Source: Pseudonocardia sp.
GTDB taxonomy: Bacteria; Actinomycetota; Actinomycetes; Mycobacteriales; Pseudonocardiaceae
Reading direction: 5' to 3'
Length of the DNA: 48,403 nucleotides
Assembly: GCF_029263155.1 (NCBI RefSeq)
Contig: NZ_JAJCYB010000062.1
Location: forward strand, 1 to 48,403
Shown: piece after piece, positions 39,042 through 47,088 of the stretch
How positions within the stretch are numbered: the stretch's first letter is position 1
Layout: every line of letters starts with the position of its first letter
Notes under the pieces: model-generated
Told to the model about the DNA's origin: nothing
Databases searched by the model: none
The model's input: only the letters and a program-made list of their open reading frames with translations
Made by a program: the position numbers and the translations under genes

Positions 39042-40064
39042 GTGACGACGACGAGCAGCCGGTCCGGCACGGTCGGGCAGCCGGGGGCCGACGGCCTGCC
39101 CGGCGTCGGGCTGGCCGAGGTCGCCGAGGTCGCCGGGCGGATCGCCGGCAACGTCTCGCGGGTGCTGGTCGGCAAGCCCGAGGTCGTGCGCGTCGCGCTG
39201 ATCACGCTGCTGGCCGAGGGCCACCTGCTCATCGAGGACGTGCCGGGCGTCGGGAAGACCTCGCTGGCCAAGGCGCTGGCGCGCTCGATCGACTGCTCGG
39301 TCAGCCGCGTGCAGTTCACCCCCGACCTGCTGCCCGGCGACATCACCGGCATGTCGATCTTCAACCGGCAGACCAGCGAGTTCGAGTTCCGGCCCGGCCC
39401 CCTGTTCGCGAACGTCGTGATCGCCGACGAGATCAACCGCGCCTCCCCGAAGACGCAGTCGGCGTTGCTGGAGTGCATGGCCGAGCACCAGGTCACCGTC
39501 GACGGCGCCACCTACGGCCTGGCGAGCCCGTTCATGGTGGTCGCGACCCAGAACCCGATCGAGATGGACGGCACGTACCCGCTGCCCGAGGCCCAGCGCG
39601 ACCGGTTCACCGCGCGGGTCAGCGTCGGCTACCCGGATGCGGCCGCCGAGCTGGCGATGGTCGACGACCACGCCACCACCGAGCCCCTGGACACGCTGGC
39701 CCCGGTCACCGACGCGCGTCACATCCACGCCGTGACCGAGGCCGTGCGCCGGGTGCGGATCGGGCCGGAGGTGCGCCAGTACTGCGTCGAGCTGGTCGGC
39801 ATCACCAGGAGACTCCCCGAGCTGCGCCTCGGTGCCTCGCCGCGGGCCACCCTGCAGCTCGTCCGCGCGGCCAAGGCGCAGGCGGCGCTGGCCGGGCGCG
39901 GGTTCGTCGTCCCGGACGACGTGCAGGCCGTCGCCGTACCGGTGCTCGCCCACCGCCTCCTGCTCACCCCCGACGCGCAGGCGTCGCGCCGCTCCACCAC
40001 CGACCTCGTCCGCAGCCTGCTGGGCCGCCATCCGGTGCCCTCGCCCGCGCGCCCGGCCGGCTGA
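39042..40064 (+). CDS. MoxR-family AAA+ ATPase
   Basis: The protein has 340 aa. Walker A is EDVPGVGKTSLAKAL, Walker B VVIADEINRASPKTQSALL, and sensor-type motifs are VVATQNPIEMDGTYPLPEAQRDRF. The C-terminal lid follows. MoxR ATPases act as chaperones or activators, typically with a DUF58/VWA-like partner, as in the next gene. GAGGAGGT lies just before the GTG. It starts the moxR-DUF58-transglutaminase operon, divergent from mraZ. Confidence 0.93.
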   Translation: MTTTSSRSGTVGQPGADGLPGVGLAEVAEVAGRIAGNVSRVLVGKPEVVRVALITLLAEGHLLIEDVPGVGKTSLAKALARSIDCSVSRVQFTPDLLPGDITGMSIFNRQTSEFEFRPGPLFANVVIADEINRASPKTQSALLECMAEHQVTVDGATYGLASPFMVVATQNPIEMDGTYPLPEAQRDRFTARVSVGYPDAAAELAMVDDHATTEPLDTLAPVTDARHIHAVTEAVRRVRIGPEVRQYCVELVGITRRLPELRLGASPRATLQLVRAAKAQAALAGRGFVVPDDVQAVAVPVLAHRLLLTPDAQASRRSTTDLVRSLLGRHPVPSPARPAG

Positions 40065-40091
40065 GACCGTGGCCTCCCGGCTGGGGCGCTG

Positions 40092-41303
40092 ATGGGCGGG
40101 CGCTTCTCGGGCCTGACGACGCGCGGGCGCTGCCTGCTCGCGGCCGGTGCCGCCACGGCGGTGTCGGCACTCGTGCTCGACGAGCGCGACCTGATCCGCG
40201 TCGGCGCGTTCGTCGCCCTGCTCCCCCTGCTCGCGCTGCTGCTCGCGGCGCGGATCCGCCGCTCGGTCCGCGCCGAGCGCCGGCTCGGGCCCGAACGGGT
40301 GCCGGCCGACGCGGAGGTGACCGTCCGGCTGCGGATCGGCGGTGGCCCGCTGGTCGGCGCCCTGCGCCTGGCCGACAACGCACCCGACGCGGCCGGCCCG
40401 CTGCCCGGTGCCCCGCCGCGCTTCACGGTGCTGCGCCTGCCCCGTTCCGGCGCCACGCTGCACTACCCGCTGCGACCCGTCCAGCGCGGCGTGCACCGCA
40501 TCGGACCGCTCGCCGGGCGCGCCACCGACCCGCTCGGGCTCGCCGAGTTCGAGCGCGAGCTGGCCCCGGCGGCGACGCTGACGGTGCTGCCCCGGGTCGT
40601 CGCGCTGCGCGGTGTGCCGCAGGCGCTCGGCGCCGGCGAGGGCACCCCCGGCGCCGCGCTCGCGCACCAGGGCCAGGGATCCTCCGACGTGCTGGTACGC
40701 CAGTACCGCCAGGGCGACGAGCTGCGCCGCGTGCACTGGCGCAGCACCGCGCGCCACGACGAGCTGATGGTGCGGCTGGAGGAGCGGCCGTGGCGCACCG
40801 GCACGACCGTGCTGCTCGACCGCCGCGCCGACGCCCACCGCGGCCGGGGCCCCGACGCCGGTATCGAGTTCGCGATCAGCCTGGTCGCCAGCATCGGCGC
40901 GCACCTGGCGGGCCGCGGGGACCCGATCTCGGTCGTCGCGGAGGACGGTACGCCGATCGCGGAGGTCGTCGGCGACCTCGATCCGCTCATGGACGCGCTC
41001 GCCGCGCTGCGCCCGGCCGCCCGCTCCGAGCTCACCGGCCCCCCGCTGACCGGGGACGTGCTCGCGGTGCTCGGCACGTTGGGCCCCGGCCAGGTGGAGG
41101 CGTTGACGGCGCGCCTGCCGGGGGGTGCCCACGCGGTGCTCCTCGACGCGGCCACGTGGGCGCCGCGCCAGGCCCGGTCGAGCTCGGACGTCGCGGCCTC
41201 CGGGCTGCGCCGCGCCGGCTGGCGGGTCACCGTCGCCCGCGCGGGCACCCCGCCCGACCGGGTGTGGGACGACCTCGTCGCCACGGCCGGAGTCGCATCG
41301 TGA
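40092..41303 (+). CDS. DUF58 domain protein
   Basis: The protein has 403 aa. Two hydrophobic helices lie at residues 10-55 (LLAAGAATAVSALVL, VGAFVALLPLLALLLAA). The DUF58 signature VRQYRQGDELRRVHWRSTARHDELMVR is near residue 205-230, followed by a VWA-like region. It is a usual partner of MoxR. The ATG at 40092 shares one base with a chance 7-codon frame (TGATG). Its stop overlaps the next GTG by 4 bases. Confidence 0.9.
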   Translation: MGGRFSGLTTRGRCLLAAGAATAVSALVLDERDLIRVGAFVALLPLLALLLAARIRRSVRAERRLGPERVPADAEVTVRLRIGGGPLVGALRLADNAPDAAGPLPGAPPRFTVLRLPRSGATLHYPLRPVQRGVHRIGPLAGRATDPLGLAEFERELAPAATLTVLPRVVALRGVPQALGAGEGTPGAALAHQGQGSSDVLVRQYRQGDELRRVHWRSTARHDELMVRLEERPWRTGTTVLLDRRADAHRGRGPDAGIEFAISLVASIGAHLAGRGDPISVVAEDGTPIAEVVGDLDPLMDALAALRPAARSELTGPPLTGDVLAVLGTLGPGQVEALTARLPGGAHAVLLDAATWAPRQARSSSDVAASGLRRAGWRVTVARAGTPPDRVWDDLVATAGVAS

Positions 41304-43582
41304 CGCTCACCGCACCCGCGCCGCGGGCGGCGGCCCCCGACCCGCCGCCGCGCCGCCGCCCGGGACCGTGGCGGGCCTCCGTCGCCTCCGGGGTGGCGGT
41401 GCTGCTCGCGTCCGGGCCGGTGTCCGCGGTCGTGCAGGGCACGGGGTGGCTCGGCTTCGCGGGCGCCGCGGTCGCGGCCGTCGTCGGCGTCGGGATCGTC
41501 GCGGGCCTGCTGGTCCCCGCGGACCGCGCCCCCGGCCGCACCGTGGCCGCGGTCGCCGCCGCGCAGGTCGCGGCGGTGCTCGGGCTGCTGACGGCCCTGT
41601 TCACCGACGACGGTGCGTTCGGCGTGCTGCCCGGACCGGCGGCGCTGGCGGACATGGGCGGGTTGCTCGCCGGGGCCGGCGCCCAGATCAACGTCGGCAT
41701 CGCCCCGATCGAGGCCACCCCGGAGATCCTGTTCCTGGTCACGGCATCGCTCGGGCTGCTCGCGGTGGCGGTGCACCTGGCGGTCGTCGGCGCCGCCGCG
41801 CCCGCCGCGGCCGGGATCCCGCTGCTCGCCGCGTTCGCCGTGCCCGCCGCACTCGCCGACGAGCTGCTGCCGTGGTGGGTGCTGGCCGCCGCGGCCGCCG
41901 GTTTCGGGCTGCTGCTGCTCGCCACCGACGGCCGGTCGCGGCAGTTCCCGGGCGGGCTCGTCCTCGTCGCGGCCGCGGTGGCGGTGGCCCTGCTGGTCGG
42001 CACGCTCACCGCGTTCGTCGGCACGTCGGGCCGCTTCGCGGGAGGTGGCGACGGCGAGGGCGCCGGATCGATCGGTCTGAGCCCGTTCACCTCGCTGCGC
42101 GGGCAGCTCAACCGGTCGACGCCCAGCCCGCTGTTCGAGGTGCGGGGGCTGACCGAGCCCGCCTACCTGCGCGCGCTGACGCTGGCGGACTACCAGGCCG
42201 GGGTGGGCTGGCAGGCCACCCGCCCCGGCCCCGGCGTCCCGGCGGAGGGGCCGTTCGCGCAACCCCCGGTGCCCGGGACCCCGGCGCAGGTCACCGTCGA
42301 CAACGTGGGGTTCCGCGACTACTGGCTACCCGTCTACGGTGCACCGCTGGCCCTGGAAGGGCTGACCCCGGGCCTGTTCGTCTACGACGAGGACAGCGGG
42401 ATCGGCTACACCGCGCGTCCCGCAGCGGAGGACGGGTGGACGCAGTCCGCGTTCCTCCCCGCCCCCAGCACCGACCTGCTGCGCGCCGCGCAGGGCGAGG
42501 CACCGGCCGCGATCTACTCCAACATCCTCGGGGTCGACCCCCGGATCGCCGGGATCGCGGCGGAGGTCACCGCCGGCGCCGCCACCGACTTCGACCGGGC
42601 GCTGGCGCTGCAGGAGTACTTCACCGGGCCGGGCAGCGAGTTCGGCTACGACCTCGCCACCGCGCCCCCGGAGGGCGACGACGCGCTGGTGGAGTTCCTC
42701 ACCATCGGCCAGGTGGGCTACTGCGAGCAGTTCGCGTCGGCGATGGCGGTCATGCTGCGCACGGTCGGGGTGCCGGCGCGGGTCGCCGTCGGGTTCACCG
42801 CGGGCACGCCCGTCTCCGACTACCGCGCGATCAGCACCGCCGACGCCCACGCGTGGGTGGAGGCCTGGTTCCCGGGGGTGGGCTGGACGACGTTCGACCC
42901 CACCCCGCTCACGGACGGGCGGGCGATCGTCCCGCCCTACGTCGAGCAGGCCCGCGCCGAGGCCGCCGCGGGTGCGGCGCCCGCGGTGCCGGCGACGCCG
43001 CTGCCCGCCGCCCCCACCCCGGCCCCGGACCCCGCCGGCACACCGGCCGCGCAGGAACCCGGGTCGGCGCCCGACGCGGCCGCGGCGCCCGACCCGGGCC
43101 CGCCGCTCTGGCCGGTCGCGGTGGTGCCGGTCGGGGCCCTGCTCGCGCTCCTGCCGGCGGGGCTGCGCCACCTCCGGCGCCGGGAACGGCTCGCGGCGGC
43201 CGCCGCGGGCGGCCCCGGGGCCGCGGTGGCGGCATGGGACGAGCTGCGGGCCGAGTCGGCCGACCGGGGCGTGGCGGTCCCGGCGAGCGACACGGTGCGC
43301 TCCGCGGCCCGGCGGCTGGTGCGGGAACACCGGCTCGACGCGGCCGCCCAGGACGCGCTGCGCGCCACGGTCACCGCGGTGGAGGCGAGCTGGTTCGGCG
43401 ACCGCCACCCCGACCGGCACGCGCTGACCGGGCCGCTGGCCGAGGTGCGGGCCGGGATGGCGGGGGGCAGCCCGCTGGATCTGCGGGCCCGGCTGCTGCC
43501 CCGGTCGGTCCTGGCCGGCTTCCGGCGTTCCGCACGCGGGGACCGGGTCCCGGACGACGGCGCCGCGGTGTCCCGGAGCTGA
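41300..43582 (+). CDS. TgpA-like membrane transglutaminase
   Basis: The protein has 760 aa. Residues 20-250 form about seven transmembrane helices. The external transglutaminase-like domain has the triad Cys475 (GQVGYCEQFASAMAVMLR), His517 (TADAHAWVEAWF) and Asp533 (GWTTFDPTP). A Pro/Ala-rich linker, another membrane helix near residue 605 and a cytoplasmic DUF4129-like tail (to VEASWFGDRHPD) follow. The substrate is unknown; proteases, amidases and wall-linked roles occur in the family. The GTG overlaps the DUF58 stop. Confidence 0.92.
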   Translation: MTLTAPAPRAAAPDPPPRRRPGPWRASVASGVAVLLASGPVSAVVQGTGWLGFAGAAVAAVVGVGIVAGLLVPADRAPGRTVAAVAAAQVAAVLGLLTALFTDDGAFGVLPGPAALADMGGLLAGAGAQINVGIAPIEATPEILFLVTASLGLLAVAVHLAVVGAAAPAAAGIPLLAAFAVPAALADELLPWWVLAAAAAGFGLLLLATDGRSRQFPGGLVLVAAAVAVALLVGTLTAFVGTSGRFAGGGDGEGAGSIGLSPFTSLRGQLNRSTPSPLFEVRGLTEPAYLRALTLADYQAGVGWQATRPGPGVPAEGPFAQPPVPGTPAQVTVDNVGFRDYWLPVYGAPLALEGLTPGLFVYDEDSGIGYTARPAAEDGWTQSAFLPAPSTDLLRAAQGEAPAAIYSNILGVDPRIAGIAAEVTAGAATDFDRALALQEYFTGPGSEFGYDLATAPPEGDDALVEFLTIGQVGYCEQFASAMAVMLRTVGVPARVAVGFTAGTPVSDYRAISTADAHAWVEAWFPGVGWTTFDPTPLTDGRAIVPPYVEQARAEAAAGAAPAVPATPLPAAPTPAPDPAGTPAAQEPGSAPDAAAAPDPGPPLWPVAVVPVGALLALLPAGLRHLRRRERLAAAAAGGPGAAVAAWDELRAESADRGVAVPASDTVRSAARRLVREHRLDAAAQDALRATVTAVEASWFGDRHPDRHALTGPLAEVRAGMAGGSPLDLRARLLPRSVLAGFRRSARGDRVPDDGAAVSRS

Positions 43583-43599
43583 TCCGGGACACCGCGGCG
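43561..43599. terminator. perfect 16-bp-stem hairpin between convergent genes
   Basis: CGCCGCGGTGTCCCGG (43561-43576) and its exact complement (43584-43599) enclose the 7-nt loop AGCTGAT. The loop contains the transglutaminase stop codon TGA, so the left arm codes for the last residues of that protein. It lies 18 bp from the end of the convergent DUF3040 gene and probably terminates both. Confidence 0.8.
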
Positions 43600-43616
43600 G
43601 TCGAAGCGGGCGGCGG

Positions 43617-44003
43617 CTACTCCTGTTCGAACCGGCGGCGGAAGCGCTCCTCCATCCGGCCGGTGAACCGGTTCTTGTCCGGTTCGGCCTCCGCCGCTCC
43701 CTCGTCGGGCGGAGCGGGGCCGCCGACGGAGGTGACGGCGAGCACCGCGCCCCCGAGCATGACGAGGAACCCGCCACCGCTGATGATCAGGAACAGGTTC
43801 GCCTGGTTCAGGCTCGTCAGCACGATTCCGGCGATGAGGAGCACGACACCGAGAACGAACAGGGCGACGCCCTGCATGCGCCGACGGCGCGTGGGTTTGC
43901 GCATCCGACCACCGCGTACGGTCGATGCGAACTTCGGGTCCTCGGCGTAGAGAGCGCGCTCGATCTGTTCGAGCAGTCGCTGCTCGTGCTCGGAGAGGGG
44001 CAT
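43617..44003 (-). CDS. DUF3040 small membrane protein
   Basis: The protein has 128 aa. The N-terminus MPLSEHEQRLLEQIERALYA is the family hallmark, followed by a basic stretch RKPTRRRRMQG and two transmembrane helices (about residues 44-62 and 70-90). It is specific to actinobacteria and normally lies near the dcw cluster; the function is not known to me. GGAGG lies 7 nt before the ATG. It is convergent to the transglutaminase gene. Confidence 0.92.
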   Translation of the reverse strand: MPLSEHEQRLLEQIERALYAEDPKFASTVRGGRMRKPTRRRRMQGVALFVLGVVLLIAGIVLTSLNQANLFLIISGGGFLVMLGGAVLAVTSVGGPAPPDEGAAEAEPDKNRFTGRMEERFRRRFEQE

Positions 44004-44288
44004 TTCATCGCCTCCGGCACTACGTGTGCTTGTCGGTCATCTTCCATGGTGCCGGAACGACGCGACGAACGCCCGGGCTGGGCCTCCTAGGGCAGAGGAT
44101 ACGAGCCTCGGGGCCCGGCGACTACCCGAACTCGTCGAGCGGGTGGTTGTGATTCGCGGACGGCACGGATCGGTGACCCCAACGGGGACGATCCGGGCAC
44201 GCACCGCAGCGACCCGACCACTCGACGCAACACTGCGTGACCCCACCCCACGGCGCGCCGGCGAAACCCCCACCGGACGTGTGCACCG

Positions 44289-45056
44289 TCACGTCCCGGA
44301 CGGACGCCGGGCCAGCGCGTGCAGCCGCACCGCCACCTCCAGCAGCGCCGGCGTGGCCGCGGCCAGCGACTCCAGCTCCGCGAGCGACCGCACCGCGGCC
44401 GGTCCGCCGTCGCACACCGCGCCCGGCACCCAGCCCTCGAGCACGCCGTCGCCCTGCAGCGTCTCGGTCACCAGGCCGACCCGGCGCACCAGCTCGCGCA
44501 GGCCCGCGGCGTCGAGGCGCCTGCGCAGCGGGTCGTCGGGTCCGCCGCGGCCCTGCGGGTCGGTCAGCACGGCACGGGCCTCGCCCAGCCTGCCGGCCAG
44601 CACCCGGCCGAGCACCGCGGCGTTCCGCCCGGCCACCAGCAGCGACACCGCTCCGCCCGGCGCGGTGGCCGCGGCCAGCGCGGCCAGCGCGCGCTCGGCG
44701 TCGTCGACGACCTCCAGCAGCCCGTGTCCCAGCACGACGTCGGCGCCACCGGGGGCGACGACGTCGGCGAGCGCGTCGACGTCGCCCTGCACCGGCGTGA
44801 CCCGCTCGTGCACCCCGGCCTCGCGCGCCCGACGGTGCAGGGCGGCGAGCGCGTCGGGGCTGGAGTCGACGACGGTGACGGCGCAGTCCAGCCGGGCGAG
44901 CGCGACCGCCCAGGCGCCGCTGCCGCCACCGACGTCGAGCACCCGGGGTATGGCGACCCCGCGGGCACGGGCCGCGGCGACCTCGGCGGCGAGAGCGCGG
45001 TGCACCGCGGGGGCCGGATCGGCCGCCGGCGCCGTGCTCGGGGACGGGGAACTCAC
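44289..45056 (-). CDS. class I SAM-dependent methyltransferase
   Basis: The protein has 255 aa. Motif I is RVLDVGGGSGAWAVALARL, followed by VTVVDSSPDALAALHRRA and the later ADVVLGHGLLEVVDD. The substrate is unknown. The GTG at 45056 lies 6 nt after TACGCT on the minus strand with no Shine-Dalgarno, so it is probably leaderless. The frame is open far upstream, but that part is the shadow of the divergent ParA-like gene. 44004-44288 (285 bp), downstream of its stop, shows no gene. Confidence 0.88.
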   Translation of the reverse strand: MSSPSPSTAPAADPAPAVHRALAAEVAAARARGVAIPRVLDVGGGSGAWAVALARLDCAVTVVDSSPDALAALHRRAREAGVHERVTPVQGDVDALADVVAPGGADVVLGHGLLEVVDDAERALAALAAATAPGGAVSLLVAGRNAAVLGRVLAGRLGEARAVLTDPQGRGGPDDPLRRRLDAAGLRELVRRVGLVTETLQGDGVLEGWVPGAVCDGGPAAVRSLAELESLAAATPALLEVAVRLHALARRPSGT

Positions 45057-45062
45057 GCCCGC

Positions 45063-45082
45063 AGCGTAGTGGGAGGTAGGTT
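45063..45082. promoter_or_regulatory. back-to-back -10 elements of two divergent leaderless genes
   Basis: TACGCT at 45068-45063 (minus) precedes the methyltransferase GTG by 6 nt. TAGGTT at 45077-45082 (plus) precedes the ParA-like GTG by 7 nt. Only 33 bp separate the two start codons, so each -35 would fall at or inside the start of the opposite gene. Confidence 0.55.
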
Positions 45083-45089
45083 GACCGCC

Positions 45090-45980
45090 GTGCAGGTCGT
45101 GGCCTCGTTGAGTCTCAAGGGTGGCGTGGGTAAGACCACGGTGGCGCTCGGGCTCGCCGGCGCCGCGCAGCAGCACGGGGTGCGCACCCTGCTCGTCGAT
45201 CTCGATCCCCAGGCCAACGCCACGATCTCGCTCGACGTCGGGCCCACCACGGCCACCGTGGCCGAGGTGCTCGACGAGCCGCGCCGCCCGGTCCTGCGCC
45301 GGGCGATCACCCGCAGCGGCTGGGGCGAGCATCTCGACGTGCTGGTCGGCGCCGAGCAGACCGAGCGCCACAACCACCCCGACCCCGGGTCCAAGCAGCT
45401 GGGCCGGCTCACCCGGGCACTGAGCCGGCTGACCCCCGACACCGGCGACGGCACCGACCTCGATCCCGGCGACCCGGCCGACGACGAGGACGAGCACGGC
45501 GACGGCGGGCACGGCGACCTGGGGCCCTACCGGCTGGTCGTGATCGACTGCCCGCCGTCGCTGGGTCAGCTCACGCGCAGCGCGCTCGCCGCGGCGCACC
45601 GGGCGGTGCTGGTGACCGACCCGACGATGTTCGCTGTGTCCGGGGTGCAGCGCGCGTTCGACGCCGTGCAGACCGAGCGCCAGCGCGGCAACCCCGACCT
45701 GCAACCGCTCGGCGTGCTGATCAACCGGGTCCGCCCGCGCAACGCCGAGCACGAGTTCCGGGTGGCCGAGCTGCGCGAGCTGTTCGGGCCGCTGGTGTTC
45801 AGCGGGGTGCTGCCGGACCGCTCGGCGATCCAGCAGGCCCAGGGCGCGTGCGTACCGATCCAGCGCTGGGACACACCCGGCGCCCGCGAGGTGTCGGCCG
45901 TGTTCAGCACCCTGCTGGGTCGGGTGCTGCGCAGCGAGCGCCGTGACCGCGCGATGACGCCACCGCCGCGCACGCGCTGA
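45090..45980 (+). CDS. ParA/MinD-family ATPase
   Basis: The protein has 296 aa. The deviant Walker A is SLKGGVGKTTVALGL, followed by LLVDLDPQANATISL and the Walker B VVIDCPPSLGQLTRSA. An acidic, Asp/Gly-rich insertion lies at about residues 116-147, between the second and third motifs. No parB-like partner or parS-like site is beside it, so it is more likely an orphan ParA (positioning of another cargo) than the chromosome segregation ParA. The GTG start is probably leaderless. Confidence 0.9.
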   Translation: MQVVASLSLKGGVGKTTVALGLAGAAQQHGVRTLLVDLDPQANATISLDVGPTTATVAEVLDEPRRPVLRRAITRSGWGEHLDVLVGAEQTERHNHPDPGSKQLGRLTRALSRLTPDTGDGTDLDPGDPADDEDEHGDGGHGDLGPYRLVVIDCPPSLGQLTRSALAAAHRAVLVTDPTMFAVSGVQRAFDAVQTERQRGNPDLQPLGVLINRVRPRNAEHEFRVAELRELFGPLVFSGVLPDRSAIQQAQGACVPIQRWDTPGAREVSAVFSTLLGRVLRSERRDRAMTPPPRTR

Positions 45981-46007
45981 ACCGGCGCCCGCCGCAGCGC
46001 CGCCGCG

Positions 46008-46049
46008 CATCACCGCGGTGGCATCACCGCCGTGGCATCACCGCAGCGG
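46008..46049. repeat. three tandem 14-bp repeats at the end of the HEPN gene
   Basis: CATCACCGCGGTGG, CATCACCGCCGTGG and CATCACCGCAGCGG follow each other at 46008-46021, 46022-46035 and 46036-46049. The last copy encodes the final residues and stop of the HEPN gene on the minus strand. Confidence 0.75.
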
Positions 46050-46499
46050 GATCGCCGCGGTGACGATGCCGACGAACTGCTCGGCCTGCCGCAGCAGGTC
46101 GTCGGCGTCCCGGCGACCCACCAGCCGGGAGATGCCGGCCTCGGCCGCGGCGCGGGTGTCGGAGCAGGATGCGAAGAACGCCGCCCACTCCCCCAGCTCC
46201 GGGGCCACGTCGGCGAGCAGCCGCCACACGTTGCGGGTGGAGCGCCGCCGGGGCGGCTGGGGCCGGGCCCGCACCGCGAGCACGGCCGCTCCGGCCCGCA
46301 GCGCCGCGAGGTACGCGGCCGGGTAGCGCAGCAGGGGGTCGTCGTCACGGTGGGCCTCGGCGATGCCCTCGGCCGCCTGGCGCAGCAGCGCGAGCGCGGC
46401 CCTCGACGTCGGTGGTGCCGCGGACCTGCCCGCGCCCGACCGTGGCGCCGGTAGCGCCGCCACGTCGAAGACCGGGGCCGCGTCGAACGTGATCGTCAT
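46038..46499 (-). CDS. SAV_6107-type HEPN-like helical protein
   Basis: The protein has 153 aa. After a Pro/Ala-rich start, residues 35-150 are an all-helical domain (RAALALLRQAAEGIAEAH, YPAAYLAALRAGAAVLAVRA, NVWRLLADVAPELGEWAAFFAS) matching the SAV_6107 group of HEPN proteins as I recall it. I do not see the R-x4-6-H motif of RNase HEPN domains, so an enzymatic role is doubtful. GGAG lies 5-6 nt before the ATG. It follows DUF6504 by 16 bp, downstream of a LexA box. Confidence 0.75.
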   Translation of the reverse strand: MTITFDAAPVFDVAALPAPRSGAGRSAAPPTSRAALALLRQAAEGIAEAHRDDDPLLRYPAAYLAALRAGAAVLAVRARPQPPRRRSTRNVWRLLADVAPELGEWAAFFASCSDTRAAAEAGISRLVGRRDADDLLRQAEQFVGIVTAAIPLR

Positions 46500-46515
46500 C
46501 GGAGCTCCACCCTCC

Positions 46516-46833
46516 TCATTCCGCCACCCGGACCAGATCCCACACCCCGGGACCCGCCCGCATCCGCAGCACGAACTCGCGACCCGGTGCCTCCGGCTCC
46601 TCCGCGGACCGCGCCTCCACCCGCCAGCAGCGCATCCGGTCGCCCCCGACCGGCATCGGCGACGGGAACGGCCACGGCGACTCCTCGATCCAGCGGTCCC
46701 GCACGTCGACGACCAGGTAGCGCGGCCCGCCCCGCACCGGCCTGCGCTGGAACTCGACGGGTTCCCCGTCCTGCCAGCGCACATGGATCGGCGTCGGCTG
46801 CCGCGACCTGAACACGCGACCGAAGGCGCTCAC
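46516..46833 (-). CDS. DUF6504-type small protein
   Basis: The protein has 105 aa. It contains HVRWQDGEPVEFQRRPVRGG, RDRWIEESPWPF and a C-terminal CWRVEARS...EFVLRMRAGPGVWDLVRVAE, typical of the small proteins or C-terminal modules found next to Y-family polymerase/ImuB-type genes in actinobacteria. The GTG at 46833 overlaps the stop of a 22-codon leader ORF (GTGA) and lacks a good ribosome site of its own. The promoter region carries a perfect LexA box. Confidence 0.78.
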   Translation of the reverse strand: MSAFGRVFRSRQPTPIHVRWQDGEPVEFQRRPVRGGPRYLVVDVRDRWIEESPWPFPSPMPVGGDRMRCWRVEARSAEEPEAPGREFVLRMRAGPGVWDLVRVAE

Positions 46834-46898
46834 GGTCCGGCCCCGCTGCGTCCGGCACCGCTGCGCCCGGCCGGGGACGTGTCCACCAGCTCGCTCAT
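46830..46898 (-). CDS. possible 22-codon leader ORF of the SOS operon
   Basis: An ATG at 46898 preceded by AAAGGGGAG opens a frame starting MSELVDTSPAGRSGAG and ending in TGA at 46832-46830, a GTGA overlap with the DUF6504 gene. It is the first start codon after the LexA box. It may couple translation of DUF6504 or be a remnant of a lost gene. The first codons ATG-AGC-GAG-CTG equal those of the leader ORF in front of ftsL. Confidence 0.45.
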   Translation of the reverse strand: MSELVDTSPAGRSGAGRSGAGP

Positions 46899-46992
46899 GG
46901 CTCCCCTTTCCCGTCCCACCGTCTGGGGTCGGTGGGAGGATGGCTCCGGTGGAGGGGCGCTTCCCCCGCCCGTCCACCGGATCCACCCAAGA

Positions 46993-47008
46993 TCGAACGT
47001 ATGTTCGA
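46993..47008 (-). promoter_or_regulatory. LexA box (SOS box)
   Basis: TCGAACGTATGTTCGA matches the actinobacterial SOS consensus TCGAAC-N4-GTTCGA perfectly, and the palindrome extends to 8-bp arms (46991-47010). It lies 95 bp upstream of the leader-ORF ATG and 81 bp from the divergent GNAT start. A TTGACG (47045-47040) on the minus strand could be the -35. Confidence 0.9.
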
Positions 47009-47088
47009 TCTCGTCCAGTGAAGCGCGCCGGGAGCCCCGCGTCAAGTCATGTCGAGACGCGGACGGCCGGACGTGGTGAGATGACCCA

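Noticed and set aside
40069..40092. 7-codon frame ending in TGATG at the DUF58 start
   Set aside because: Too short and without a ribosome site; expected by chance.
46993..47008. LexA control of the divergent GNAT gene
   Set aside because: The box is 81 bp upstream of its start codon, beyond any visible promoter of that gene, so I assign the box only to the minus-strand operon.
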